From positions 1 to 64,000 of the forward strand of contig NZ_FOAB01000010.1 of the NCBI RefSeq assembly GCF_900109375.1: a stretch of 64,000 bases of DNA, written 5' to 3'. Below the pieces are notes generated by a model that was not told the DNA's origin, did not search any database, and saw only the letters and a program-made list of their open reading frames with translations. This stretch comes from Aquimarina amphilecti. GTDB taxonomy: Bacteria > Bacteroidota > Bacteroidia > Flavobacteriales > Flavobacteriaceae. This document shows positions 25,616 through 35,196 of this stretch, one piece after another. The stretch's first letter is position 1; each line of letters opens with the position of its first letter. Both the position numbers and the translations under genes were made by a program.

Positions 25616-27214
25616 TTATTTAGAAGCCTTTATTGCTTCAAAATATCTAGCAAGTTGCTTTTTAACTACAGGGAAAAGGAAAAACAGCCCTACCATATTA
25701 GGAAATACCATTGCAAAAATCATCGCATCTGAGAATGCCCAAATAGAACCCATACTTGCTGCTGCACCTATAACTACAAAAGTTAAGAATAAAAGTTTAT
25801 AAACTAAATCCGCTGCTTTACCTCTACCGAATAAAAACTTCCAAGATTGTAATCCATAGTAAGACCAAGATATCATTGTAGAAACTGCAAATAAAACTAC
25901 CGCTATCGTTAAAAATATATTAGAGTATGGTATAAACTTTCCAAACGCTTGTGCAGTAATTCCAGCTCCTTCATATGATACTCCATCAATCAAAACAGCA
26001 CCACTACCATCTCCTCCATATTGAAACGCTCCTCCAGAGTTAAAAATAATAATTACTAAAGCAGTCATTGTACATATCACTACTGTGTCAATAAAAGGCT
26101 CTAACAAAGCCACAAGACCTTCTGAAGCAGAATATTTAGTTTTTACAGCAGAGTGTGCAATCGATGCTGATCCTGCCCCAGCCTCATTTGAAAATGCTGC
26201 TCTTTTAAAACCAACTAATAAAACTCCTATAAAACCTCCTACACCAATCGCTTTCGGATTAAATGCTTCAGTAATAATCATACCAAGAGCATCATCAATA
26301 AATGAAAAGTTACTAAAGATTATATACAAACAAGCTAAAATGTACATCACTGCCATTAAAGGAACCACTTTTTCCGTAACCGAAGCAATTCTCTTAATTC
26401 CTCCAATAATAATAATTCCCACAAGGATTGCTAATATAACACCAATAACAGTTCCAGCACCAGCGCTCTCTAACCCCATAAGTTCTTTTAAAACTATTGT
26501 TGCTTGATTAGACTGTGCCGCGTTTCCTCCACCGAAAGATCCTCCAATACAAAATATTGCAAAAATTACTGCTGCAATTTTACCTAATGTAGCAAAACCT
26601 CTTTCTTTAAGACCTTTACTTAAGTAATACATTGGACCTCCATAAACAGTTCCATCTTCTCCAACATCTCTATACTGCACTCCCAGTGTACATTCCACAA
26701 ACTTAGTAGACATTCCTAAAAGCCCACAAATAATCATCCAAAATGTAGCTCCAGGTCCTCCTAAAGCAATTGCCAAAGCAACACCAGCTATATTACCATT
26801 ACCAACAGTTCCCGAAACTGCTGTAGCTAATGCTTGGAAATGCGAAACTTCTCCTTCTTTACTCTCATCTCTTATAGTATCTGGAATATCTCCGTCTACC
26901 CCAGCATCAGGGTCTCCCAAACTGTGACCTTCCACGTCGTCATATTTTCCACGTACCACATTAATTGCTTTTGCAAAATATCTAATATTAGGAAAGCCAA
27001 AATATATTGTAAAGAAAATTGCACTTAGAACCAATAATATAATTACGAACGGAGCGCCCGCAAAAACTTCAAAAAAGATAACTTTTGAGAAAAAATTAGA
27101 AATTGGTTGAAAGGCTTCATCTATTTTTTGATCCAGACCTTTTTCTGTGGTCTCTTGTGCGAATGTTATAAATGGAATTGTGAGAGCTAAAATTGAAAGA
27201 AGAATTCTCTTCAT
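25616..27214 (-). CDS. Sodium:amino-acid (alanine/glycine) symporter, AGCS family
   Basis: This about 532-residue transporter imports alanine or glycine with Na+. I chose the ATG at 27214 (MKRILLSILALTIPFITFAQ) because it opens with a typical signal-like segment; a further Met 20 codons upstream is possible but poor. About ten spans follow. Family blocks are AVSGTVGNGNIAGVALAIA, GPGATFWMIICGLLGMSTKF, YGGPMYYLSKG and FKRAAFSNEAGAGSASIAHS. The acidic loop at about 95-130 (DDVEGHSLGDPDAGVDGD) is longer than in E. coli relatives. Confidence 0.92.
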   Translation of the reverse strand: MKRILLSILALTIPFITFAQETTEKGLDQKIDEAFQPISNFFSKVIFFEVFAGAPFVIILLVLSAIFFTIYFGFPNIRYFAKAINVVRGKYDDVEGHSLGDPDAGVDGDIPDTIRDESKEGEVSHFQALATAVSGTVGNGNIAGVALAIALGGPGATFWMIICGLLGMSTKFVECTLGVQYRDVGEDGTVYGGPMYYLSKGLKERGFATLGKIAAVIFAIFCIGGSFGGGNAAQSNQATIVLKELMGLESAGAGTVIGVILAILVGIIIIGGIKRIASVTEKVVPLMAVMYILACLYIIFSNFSFIDDALGMIITEAFNPKAIGVGGFIGVLLVGFKRAAFSNEAGAGSASIAHSAVKTKYSASEGLVALLEPFIDTVVICTMTALVIIIFNSGGAFQYGGDGSGAVLIDGVSYEGAGITAQAFGKFIPYSNIFLTIAVVLFAVSTMISWSYYGLQSWKFLFGRGKAADLVYKLLFLTFVVIGAAASMGSIWAFSDAMIFAMVFPNMVGLFFLFPVVKKQLARYFEAIKASK

Positions 27215-27313
27215 AATGTGTGAGTTAATTGAATTTAGTTTTTTAGAAGTGAGCAAGATGCTAAAAAAAACCATTGTTTACAATAATTTAACGATTAAAT
27301 CTTTTGTGCTAAT

Positions 27314-28321
27314 CTAAATATTAAACTCTTTATTCAATTGGTTTACCTGTTCAGGTCTTCCTAGCACAACAACTTTAGATCTTGGTTTTAAAATAGTATC
27401 TGCTTCAGGATTTACTATATACTCTCCTTCTGGAGACTTATATCCAATTATAGTACATCCTGTTCTTGATCTCATGGCTATTTCACGAATGGTTCTCTCT
27501 TGTTGATCATCAAATAAATCTTCGAAAGAAACTTCTTCTATATTTATAGATCTCTTACCCACAATTGATAAATTGTCTAAAAACTCAATTAAATCTGGCA
27601 CCACTACCAAAGAAGCCATATGATCTCCTCCTATCCTATCTGGCATAATTACATTATCAGCTCCTGCTAATCTTATCTTTTTATAGGAAGCATCCTGTGA
27701 TGCCCTACTAATAATTTTAAGATTCTTATTAATCTGTCTTGCAGATAAAACAATAAACAAATTATCCGCATCTTCTGGTAAGGTGCATATTAAACAAAAA
27801 GCATCTTTGATTTTAGCATCTATTAGTACGTTATCCTCAGTAGCGTTTCCTTCGAGAAAAAAAAGCTCATCGCTTTGATATTTCTCAATCACTGTTTTAT
27901 CATTTTCTATAATAATAAAAGGCTTATTGTATGCCAATAGCTTATCTGCAGCTTGTTTACCATTTCGGCCGTAGCCAACAATAATGATATGATTTTCTAA
28001 TTTATTTATCATTTTTTGCAGTTTTCTATGTTGTACTCTTTGAGGATCACTTTTCCCTACGATATATTCTGTAATTACCGATAAAGAATATCCTAAAATT
28101 ATTGCGCTTGTTGTTATTAAAAAGACCGTAAATAACTTTGCATTATCATCTAACGGTTCTACTTCTCCAAACCCTACAGTAGACATTGTAATAACGGTCA
28201 TATATAAGGCATCTATCCAAGAATACTCAGAAAAAAATCGAAAACCTATTACCCCTACTGCAACAACAGTTATTAGCAAAGCTAAGGCTATATATATTTT
28301 AGACCCAAATCGCTTTAACAT
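27314..28321 (-). CDS. Two-span potassium channel with RCK/TrkA-N and TrkA-C domains
   Basis: This 335-residue protein has the MthK/GsuK-like layout. Span 1 is at about 8-27, the pore helix and selectivity filter TVGFGE at 48-53, and span 2 at about 62-85. An RCK domain begins with IIVGYGRNG (113-121), and a C-terminal TrkA-C domain covers about 250-335. It starts two bases after the PspC stop and is the last gene of a DUF2851-PspC-channel unit. Confidence 0.93.
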   Translation of the reverse strand: MLKRFGSKIYIALALLITVVAVGVIGFRFFSEYSWIDALYMTVITMSTVGFGEVEPLDDNAKLFTVFLITTSAIILGYSLSVITEYIVGKSDPQRVQHRKLQKMINKLENHIIIVGYGRNGKQAADKLLAYNKPFIIIENDKTVIEKYQSDELFFLEGNATEDNVLIDAKIKDAFCLICTLPEDADNLFIVLSARQINKNLKIISRASQDASYKKIRLAGADNVIMPDRIGGDHMASLVVVPDLIEFLDNLSIVGKRSINIEEVSFEDLFDDQQERTIREIAMRSRTGCTIIGYKSPEGEYIVNPEADTILKPRSKVVVLGRPEQVNQLNKEFNI

Positions 28322-28323
28322 AT

Positions 28324-28545
28324 TTATAAATCAAAAACTGAAGTTCTTTTAGTATATACCAAATCCTTTAATTTTAACCAAAAAGCCATATTAAGATAAA
28401 TCACAAAACCTAAGCCCGCTGTAGCAAAGGTTAAATAAATAAAAAATAAGCGTACATTTTTAGCACGCATTCCTAACCTATCTGCAAGCCTACTGGACAC
28501 ATAAAACCCATTACGCTCCAAAAAATGTCTAAGATTATATAGCAT
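28324..28545 (-). CDS. Small PspC-domain membrane protein
   Basis: The 73-residue protein has the PspC pattern: NLRHFLERNGFYVSSRLADRLGMRAKNVRLFF split as an amphipathic N-terminal part, then a span at about 34-58. PspC is a membrane component of phage-shock responses, but here it sits between DUF2851 and a K+ channel with no pspA. Its role is unclear. Gaps of 17 and 2 bases to its neighbours indicate co-transcription. Confidence 0.82.
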   Translation of the reverse strand: MLYNLRHFLERNGFYVSSRLADRLGMRAKNVRLFFIYLTFATAGLGFVIYLNMAFWLKLKDLVYTKRTSVFDL

Positions 28546-28562
28546 AATGCAAAATAATTATA

Positions 28563-29855
28563 TTATCCTAAACTACCCTCTCTATTCAATAAATAATTAC
28601 CTATCGAACATTTTAAACAAGCTTTTTGATTACAATAATTATTTTTAAGTTCGATCATAGATTGCGAATGTAAGGCATCATCCATTCCTATTCCTAAATC
28701 AATAAAACGATTAGTAATACTATTTTTTTCGCAAGGTAATTGTGACATTAATCCAAATATTTCTTCTTCTATGTCTTTCCCAAGATCCTTGGCATATAAA
28801 AATTTCAAAGGGATAATAGTATTTATCAAGATCAAATGCACAAATGACTTTGTCATTTTTTTATCTCTCGCAGTAGACTTCTTATCAAAAGTATAATGTG
28901 TTTTCCAGAACTCGCTAGCACTTACATCGAATAGTTTATAAAATTTCTCAAGATTATTCGTTTCAATGACTTCTCTAAAGAGTTGTTTATTTTTAATATA
29001 AAGACTTGCAAATTGAGATATTCGAATTGTTGGGAAATTAGGAGGTCTCAATCTAAAAAACTGAAATGGAATCACTCCCTTATTTTTTAATTCAAATTTA
29101 ATTTTTAAAAAATCATATTGTTTTAAAAGCTTTAAAACATATGGAGTTTCAGAGTTTATATCTAGTAAATTTGCTTGTCCATAAAGCAAAGCCTCTAATT
29201 GCTCAATATTTATACTACATTTTCTAAAGCACGAGAAATCGAAAGAATTAGCAACACTCAAAAATGCATCGCCATTAACCTTTAACCCAAAATTCTTTGC
29301 TAATAATTTAAAAAGTACAGCTTCCCAATCATTTGAAGATTGTTTTAATAACTCTCTAATTAATGATGATTTATGTTCTAATCGTTCTATATATAATCTT
29401 TCTTGCCAATTAGAAATTGTAAAACTAGGTACTTCAGAAAGCTGCTTTTCACATTGAATCCAACTAACTGTTTTATTCTGAAAAATCTTTTGATACTGAA
29501 TAAGTAAAGAGGTATCCACGTAATCTTTAAGTTGTAAGGTAGGTATCCGAGAATTATCTCTTCTAAAAACATCAATATCATCTTCCCACACTACGTGTAA
29601 TATAACATTATCATATGCAAAATTAGTCTCATGATGATGTACATACCAATCACTTGACTTTATATGAATCTCTACATTTCCAGCCCATTTCTGATCATTA
29701 ATTATCAATTGTGCATTAAAGAAATCAGGGCCTGAATTCAATTGATTATGATCTCCAATCCGCAGAAGTATGACAGATTGTTGATTGGTAGTTTTTAAAT
29801 TTGAAAAATTGATTTTCTTGTATTTCCATATATAATGCAGAAAGTCTTCATTCAT
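28563..29855 (-). CDS. DUF2851 family protein
   Basis: This about 430-residue protein matches DUF2851, a family common in Bacteroidota and of unknown function. Typical blocks are ILRIGDHNQLNSGPDFFNAQ, WAGNVEIHIKSSDWYVHHHE, NVILHVVWEDD and the C-terminal cysteine cluster CNQKACLKCSIGNYLL. I used the ATG at 29855 in place of an in-frame TTG two codons upstream. The histidine and acidic positions give it a nuclease-like look, but I make no functional claim. It heads the operon with PspC and the K+ channel. Confidence 0.88.
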   Translation of the reverse strand: MNEDFLHYIWKYKKINFSNLKTTNQQSVILLRIGDHNQLNSGPDFFNAQLIINDQKWAGNVEIHIKSSDWYVHHHETNFAYDNVILHVVWEDDIDVFRRDNSRIPTLQLKDYVDTSLLIQYQKIFQNKTVSWIQCEKQLSEVPSFTISNWQERLYIERLEHKSSLIRELLKQSSNDWEAVLFKLLAKNFGLKVNGDAFLSVANSFDFSCFRKCSINIEQLEALLYGQANLLDINSETPYVLKLLKQYDFLKIKFELKNKGVIPFQFFRLRPPNFPTIRISQFASLYIKNKQLFREVIETNNLEKFYKLFDVSASEFWKTHYTFDKKSTARDKKMTKSFVHLILINTIIPLKFLYAKDLGKDIEEEIFGLMSQLPCEKNSITNRFIDLGIGMDDALHSQSMIELKNNYCNQKACLKCSIGNYLLNREGSLG

Positions 29856-30059
29856 AAACAATCACTATTTAAGATTATCGCAATACATATAAACAAAATA
29901 AATTGTTCACATACTTTGATGTGTCCTTAAATGGTAAAATGTTACCTAATAAGTATTTATTTTTAAAAAGAATATCATACACTTTCTTTAGTCGTGATAA
30001 TTTTTATTCTTTTATTGTAAGTGAGTTTATACTATAAAGACTACTTAGAAAACAATTTC

Positions 30060-30914
30060 ATGAACAGCATACTAAAATCAGTTTTTATTGCATTTTTACC
30101 GTTGATAGGGCTTTATTATACTATAATGAGTACTACATCTATTATAGCGCATGGATTATCAGCTCCAATATACTTTGGACAAATTTTAATTGCTTTAAGC
30201 ATTACACTATTTTTTGTTTTACTCTTTTTAAAACCTGTTGCTCGAACAGATGAGAATTTAAAAGTCTATACGACACCAATTATAATAGGGCTTTTAATTA
30301 GCTTATGGTTTGGTGGTTTTAAAGAAAGTAATATTAATAGAATCTTACCGAGCTTAGGTTTATTTTTAGGTTGGGTTTTATATCTAAAATGGTATTCTAT
30401 TTTTAGTAATCGCTCCGAAAATGTAATACTAAAAAAGGGATTCAAATTTCCAAAACTGGAATTTCTAGATATTAATAAAAATGAAGTTACAACTAATGAA
30501 TTTCACGGAAACCCAACCATATATTTATTTTATCGAGGAAATTGGTGTCCTCTTTGCATGATGCAAATCAATGAAATAGCATCTCAATATAAAGAATTAG
30601 AAAAAAGAAAAGTAAATATTGTATTAATCAGTCCTCAACCTCATAAGCACTCTAAATCCTTAGCAGAAAAATATGGACTAAACTTTCATTTCTTACAAGA
30701 TTACAAAAACAAAGCAGCTAAGAAAATAAAGATTTTAGCAAAGAATGGATTGCCAATGGGGCTTCAGGTATTTGGTTATGAAAGTGATACTGTTTTACCA
30801 ACAGTCATCATTACAGATTCTAACCACACCATTATCTTTGCTGATCTAACTGATAACTATAGAGTCCGGCCTGAACCAAGCACATTTATCAATGTCATAG
30901 ATAGTATTAGCTAA
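30060..30914 (+). CDS. Membrane protein with peroxiredoxin-like (AhpC/TSA) domain
   Basis: The 284-residue protein has three or four N-terminal spans at about 5-115 and a C-terminal thioredoxin-fold domain at about 125-284. That domain holds YRGNWCPLCMMQI, where the CPLC pair could be redox-active, followed by KVNIVLISPQPHKHSKSLAEKYGLNF, typical of AhpC/TSA proteins. The ATG at 30060 is preferred over a GTG 13 codons upstream because it opens directly into the first span. It probably reduces peroxides or disulfides at the membrane; the side of the membrane is not certain. Confidence 0.8.
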   Translation: MNSILKSVFIAFLPLIGLYYTIMSTTSIIAHGLSAPIYFGQILIALSITLFFVLLFLKPVARTDENLKVYTTPIIIGLLISLWFGGFKESNINRILPSLGLFLGWVLYLKWYSIFSNRSENVILKKGFKFPKLEFLDINKNEVTTNEFHGNPTIYLFYRGNWCPLCMMQINEIASQYKELEKRKVNIVLISPQPHKHSKSLAEKYGLNFHFLQDYKNKAAKKIKILAKNGLPMGLQVFGYESDTVLPTVIITDSNHTIIFADLTDNYRVRPEPSTFINVIDSIS

Positions 30915-31067
30915 AAAAACTATCAAAACATCCAGTAGTATGAGTATCTTATGTTAACAAAATGAGCTGTTTCATGAATACTTTAGCATATCAAATAAGT
31001 CACCTTAAGGATTGATTAGAAATCAATTACAGAATATCTTCATCCAAAAACTAAAAAAAACCTTAAA

Positions 31068-31101
31068 AAACCACACTATTTACTTACAAATAGTACGGTT
31101 T
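31068..31101 (+). terminator. Bidirectional-looking hairpin with T-rich tail
   Basis: AAACC-A-CACTATTT (31068-31081) pairs with AAATAGT-A-CGGTTT (31088-31101) with small internal mismatches. The plus strand continues as AACCTCTTTTTTTCT. It probably ends transcripts of the peroxiredoxin-like gene, although it lies about 150 bases beyond the stop. Confidence 0.55.
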
Positions 31102-31291
31102 AACCTCTTTTTTTCTTAAAAAAGACTTAAATATGGCAAAAATGTACTATTGGTAAGATTTTATGTATTAATGGAAATTATTACAACACTATCATTTCTT
31201 TTCTTTGTTCACGAAATAGGGAAGATAATTTCAAAAAAACATATATAAAGATTATAAAATCCTAAGCTTAGTTGAGTTTGTGTTAGGTTAT

Positions 31292-31319
31292 AGATGGTTG
31301 TCATTTTTGACGACCATCT
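31292..31319. terminator. Terminator-like hairpin after the AraC gene
   Basis: AGATGGTTGTCA (31292-31303) pairs with TGACGACCATCT (31308-31319) with one G-U pair and a four-base loop. The T-rich tail is on the plus strand (TTTATTTTA), so it may act in both directions. Confidence 0.6.
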
Positions 31320-31340
31320 TTATTTTACACACATTAAAAC

Positions 31341-32324
31341 TTATCGAATTTGTATATCAGGGTAAACATCAAATTTATTGAAGAATGCTTTTTTAAATTT
31401 CGATGAATTCGAATAATTAAGATTATCCATCACTTCTTTAATAGATAACCCTTCTGTAAATATCATATTATAAGAACTTTCTAGTTTTTTATTATTAAAA
31501 AATTCCAAAGGTGTTTGATCGTGAATCTCTTTAAACATATTAAAGAAGTTAGTTCGACTCATATGAGCCATCGATGCTAGATAATCCACTCCAACAAATG
31601 GTTCGTGGAGGTTATGCTCTAAATAACTACTAACCTTATAAATGTTACCTACCTGAGCACTATTGATATTAAATGGGTTACTCTCTGTCTCCCACATTAA
31701 AACATCTTTCCAGAATGTTTCTAATAAACGGATTCCTCTAGCAATAAAAAACAAATAATTTTCAACTTTTTTAATATCAGGAGATACTATTTGATCAAAT
31801 AAAAGGGATTGTTTATATGAAAGGTAAAACTTATTAATATGTTGATGTGAGTATCTAATGTACTGATCTACCTTATCAGCCATATTACTATTTTTCAGGA
31901 AATAAGGTTTTGTATATTTACTTTTCAATACAATCATAATAGATTTAACCTCTGCACCTTTGCTTATATAAACTCTTTCTCCTTGTTGAGCATCCATGCA
32001 CCTCATATTTCCCGGAGTATATCCATCAGAATATGAACTTATTATTTCATTTTTCTCTATCTGATGATCTAATGAGTATTTCCTAAAATGTAAGATAATA
32101 TCTTTTTCTCCAATAGGCTCTCGCACATATTCGATATCAACGTAGGCTTTATAGTTATTGATAAAAAGAAAAACTTCTGGAGATATTTTGTAATAACTAA
32201 GGTACCCTTTTCCAATTTCTGGAGGAAAATAAATTCTATCCGTAGTTCCATCAGGATCCAATTGGGATCTAAAATAGGTCCTCAATATATCTATATCAGA
32301 AAAGTCGAATGAATATTTTTGCAT
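31341..32324 (-). CDS. AraC-family transcriptional regulator
   Basis: The 327-residue protein has a C-terminal AraC double helix-turn-helix at about 230-327. The blocks are VDYLASMAHMSRTNFFNMFK, LEFFNNKKLESSYNMI and SIKEVMDNLNYSNSSKFKKA. The N-terminal half is an unassigned sensor domain (YLSYYKISPEVFLFINNYKA). It has no divergent partner, and its target and inducer cannot be told from the sequence. Confidence 0.9.
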   Translation of the reverse strand: MQKYSFDFSDIDILRTYFRSQLDPDGTTDRIYFPPEIGKGYLSYYKISPEVFLFINNYKAYVDIEYVREPIGEKDIILHFRKYSLDHQIEKNEIISSYSDGYTPGNMRCMDAQQGERVYISKGAEVKSIMIVLKSKYTKPYFLKNSNMADKVDQYIRYSHQHINKFYLSYKQSLLFDQIVSPDIKKVENYLFFIARGIRLLETFWKDVLMWETESNPFNINSAQVGNIYKVSSYLEHNLHEPFVGVDYLASMAHMSRTNFFNMFKEIHDQTPLEFFNNKKLESSYNMIFTEGLSIKEVMDNLNYSNSSKFKKAFFNKFDVYPDIQIR

Positions 32325-32484
32325 AAATCCACGATTTTATACGAATCTTTTCTTTATAGATTGATTTTTTCACATAAAGTTGCGCACAAAAATAAAGAAG
32401 TTCTGATTTTGGTATAAAAACAACCCCTAAATCAGTTTAAATACTAATAAAGGGGATACCTTATATGATATAAATATAAATAAT

Positions 32485-33846
32485 TTATTTTATATGACTT
32501 ATAACATCATATTTTGTAATGATATGATGCTTTCCATTCTCCAGTGCAACTAGAACAGCAGGATTACCATTTTTGATTAAACTTGATATCTCATCTAGTG
32601 ATGTATTTGCTTCTACAATTGGGAAAGGGTCATTCATAATTTCTCTGATTGGAGTATCCGCAGTGTTTTTATCATCCAAAAATGCAGAAAACAAAGCACT
32701 TTCATCTACTGAACCTACAAAACCTTCACTATCTAAAACAGGTATTTGCGAAATTTGAAATTTACGCATACGTTCTATTGCATGAGAAACTAATTCCTCT
32801 GTTTTTACCGTTACCAAAGGCTTTTCTTCATGATTTTTCACCAGATCTACTGCAGTAGAAACTTCTTCTTCAAGAAACCCGCGTTCTCTCATCCAATCAT
32901 CATTAAACATCTTCCCTACATATCTACTACCGTGATCATGAAATAACACAACAACTACATCATCCTTTTTAAAATGATCTTTTAATTGCAATAATCCTTT
33001 AATAGCAGCTCCTGCACTATTACCAAGAAACATCCCTTCTTCTTTAGCAAGTCTCTGCGTATACACTGCAGCGTCTTTATCGGTCACTTTCGTAAATCCA
33101 TCTATAATAGAAAAGTTTACATTTTCTGGCAAGATATCTTCACCAATACCTTCAGTGATATAAGAGTACACCTCATTTTCATCAAATATTCCGGTTTCGT
33201 GATACTTTTTAAACACTGAACCATAAGTATCTATACCCCAGATTTTAACATTTGGGTTTTTCTCTTTTAAATATTTACCTACGCCAGAAATTGTTCCTCC
33301 TGTTCCAACTCCAACTATAAAGTGAGTTATTTTTCCTTCGGTTTGTTCCCATATTTCTGGACCAGTACTTTCATAATGAGCCTTTGCGTTAGAAGGGTTA
33401 TCATATTGATTAACATACCAAGAATTAGGAGTTTCTTCTGCCAATCTTTTAGAAACAGAATAATAAGATCTAGGATCATCTGGCTCCACATTTGTTGGAC
33501 ATACCATCACCTTAGCTCCAACAGCACGCAGAATATCCATCTTTTCTTTAGACTGTTTATCTGCCATAACACAGATTAACTTATATCCTTTTACAATTGC
33601 GACAAGAGCAAGTCCCATTCCAGTATTTCCCGAGGTTCCTTCAATAATTGTACCTCCAGGCTTCAATCTTCCATCTGCTTCGGCATCTTCAATCATCTTT
33701 AAAGCCATTCGGTCTTTCACAGAATTCCCAGGATTAAATGTCTCATATTTAGCTAACACTAAGGCTTCGACATCTTTTACCAGAGCATTCATTTTTACCA
33801 TAGGTGTATCCCCAATGGTTTCCAAAATATTATTTGCGTACTTCAC
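32485..33846 (-). CDS. Cystathionine beta-synthase with C-terminal CBS domains
   Basis: This 453-residue PLP enzyme joins serine (or acetylserine) to homocysteine or sulfide. The PLP lysine is Lys44 in NPGNSVKDRM, the phosphate loop is TSGNTG (71-76), and GVGTGGTISG and LGNSAGAA follow. Residues about 335-453 form two CBS domains, which in the family bind adenosyl ligands. The N-terminal haem region of animal CBS is absent. The start is a GTG at 33846 (KYANNILETIGDTP); the only other in-frame codon upstream is a stop. Confidence 0.9.
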   Translation of the reverse strand: MKYANNILETIGDTPMVKMNALVKDVEALVLAKYETFNPGNSVKDRMALKMIEDAEADGRLKPGGTIIEGTSGNTGMGLALVAIVKGYKLICVMADKQSKEKMDILRAVGAKVMVCPTNVEPDDPRSYYSVSKRLAEETPNSWYVNQYDNPSNAKAHYESTGPEIWEQTEGKITHFIVGVGTGGTISGVGKYLKEKNPNVKIWGIDTYGSVFKKYHETGIFDENEVYSYITEGIGEDILPENVNFSIIDGFTKVTDKDAAVYTQRLAKEEGMFLGNSAGAAIKGLLQLKDHFKKDDVVVVLFHDHGSRYVGKMFNDDWMRERGFLEEEVSTAVDLVKNHEEKPLVTVKTEELVSHAIERMRKFQISQIPVLDSEGFVGSVDESALFSAFLDDKNTADTPIREIMNDPFPIVEANTSLDEISSLIKNGNPAVLVALENGKHHIITKYDVISHIK

Positions 33847-33894
33847 AAGCTTACTAATTTATTAGAGTCTCTTTAATTGTTTTTTTATGCGCTG

Positions 33895-33902
33895 CAAAGA
33901 TA
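33895..33902 (-). promoter_or_regulatory. -7 element ahead of the cystathionine beta-synthase gene
   Basis: On the minus strand TATCTTTG fits TAnnTTTG exactly and lies 48 bases before the start codon. No TTTG is found at the usual 18-base spacing. Confidence 0.5.
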
Positions 33903-33946
33903 CGAATACAAAGCTATTAAGTAAGAGGAAGATGCACTAATTCAAA

Positions 33947-35188
33947 CTACTGAAACCTAATCGCTTTAGAAGGTGATATTTTAGCGATTACATAGGATGG
34001 TATGAGCAGCATTACAAGACATAATAACATAGTTCCTACATTAAGTAGAATTATATATCCTATATCAATATAAATCGGTGCTGTACTCACATAATATGTA
34101 GCTGGATTAAGGCCAATTATACCATAATATTTCTGAACAAATAACAAGCCTATCCCTATAATATTCCCCCAAAGCAAACCAATCAATATCAAATATCCAG
34201 CATTATATAAAAATATTTTTCGGATACTCCAATCATTTGTGCCTAATGATTTCAGAATACCAATCATAGGGGTTCTTTCTAAAATTAAAACAAGTAATGC
34301 CGTAATCATATTGATCCCTGCTACTAATATAATTATACTAATAATACCGATAATATTGAGATCAAACAGTTTTAACCATTCAAAAATACTTCCATACTTT
34401 AAAGTAATTGTTACTGCTTCTAAATCAGAAGGGATATTTTCATAAATCTGTCTCCCTTTTTTATCAATCTCATCAAAGTCATCAATAAACACCTCGAAAC
34501 CACCCACCTGATCTTCATTCCATTTATTCATTTTCTGAATATGCCTAATATCCGCAAAAATAAATTTCTCATCAAACTCTAAGAAACCAGAATCATAAAT
34601 CCCAACTATTTTAAATGCTCGAATATTAGCAGGTATATTAGAGCTAGAGTTTTTCTTTAAAAAAACAGTATTAGCATTATCTCCTAATCCTAATCCTAGT
34701 CTAGACGCAGTATATGCTGATATCAGTATCTGATTATTTCGAGGATCTGTAAAATCAGGTAATATTCCTTCTACTAGATACTCTTCAAAATATGACCAAT
34801 TATAATCTGCCCCTACTCCTTTAACTACTATCCCTTCAAAATCATCTTCAGTTCTAATGAGTCCTCCTTTAGTAGCATATCCCTGAACATGTTTAATTCC
34901 AGTTACATCCGTAAAATTGGGATAAAAGTGTTGATCCTTTTTAATAGGAATCATAGATTCTAAACTGTTATTATTATCATAACTAGTAATAATAACATGA
35001 CCATTAAATGCGGCAACTTTTTCTCTAATTTTGCGTTGTAACCCTATACCAGTAGCTACAGTTATCAACATCATAACCATACCAACGGTTATAGCCAAAA
35101 TGGCGATTTTTATGATTGCTGATGATATGCTACTTTTATGTTCCTTACCTTTGATAAGGCGTTTGGCAATAAAATATTCGAAATTCAA
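33947..35188 (-). CDS. LolC/LolE-type ABC transporter permease
   Basis: The 413-residue protein is a MacB/LolE-type permease for moving lipoproteins from the inner membrane. It has one N-terminal span (about 22-46), a large periplasmic domain (about 47-265), and three C-terminal spans with the FtsX core (MITALLVLILERTPMIGILKSLG). The start is a TTG at 35188 (NFEYFIAKRLIKGKE), supported by the family start and by an upstream in-frame stop. No ATPase gene is adjacent. It is divergent from the namZ-like gene, with only eight bases between start codons. Confidence 0.9.
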   Translation of the reverse strand: MNFEYFIAKRLIKGKEHKSSISSAIIKIAILAITVGMVMMLITVATGIGLQRKIREKVAAFNGHVIITSYDNNNSLESMIPIKKDQHFYPNFTDVTGIKHVQGYATKGGLIRTEDDFEGIVVKGVGADYNWSYFEEYLVEGILPDFTDPRNNQILISAYTASRLGLGLGDNANTVFLKKNSSSNIPANIRAFKIVGIYDSGFLEFDEKFIFADIRHIQKMNKWNEDQVGGFEVFIDDFDEIDKKGRQIYENIPSDLEAVTITLKYGSIFEWLKLFDLNIIGIISIIILVAGINMITALLVLILERTPMIGILKSLGTNDWSIRKIFLYNAGYLILIGLLWGNIIGIGLLFVQKYYGIIGLNPATYYVSTAPIYIDIGYIILLNVGTMLLCLVMLLIPSYVIAKISPSKAIRFQ

Positions 35189-35196
35189 GGTTACTT

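Larger units (their letters stand above)
30915..31340. other. Intergenic region with two hairpins and a doubtful 25-codon frame
   Basis: This 426-base gap lies between two convergent genes. It holds two hairpins (listed separately). Between them is a 25-codon open frame on the plus strand, 31171-31248 (MEIITTLSFLFF...), hydrophobic in its first half. It has no clear ribosome site or promoter, so it is not called as a gene. Confidence 0.4.

Noticed and set aside
26085..26507. A 140-codon plus-strand frame inside the AGCS symporter gene
   Set aside because: It is antisense to a conserved transporter and its composition follows the opposite strand.
31171..31248. A 25-codon hydrophobic frame
   Set aside because: It lacks a promoter or ribosome site and I have no evidence of conservation; it is mentioned only in the intergenic entry.
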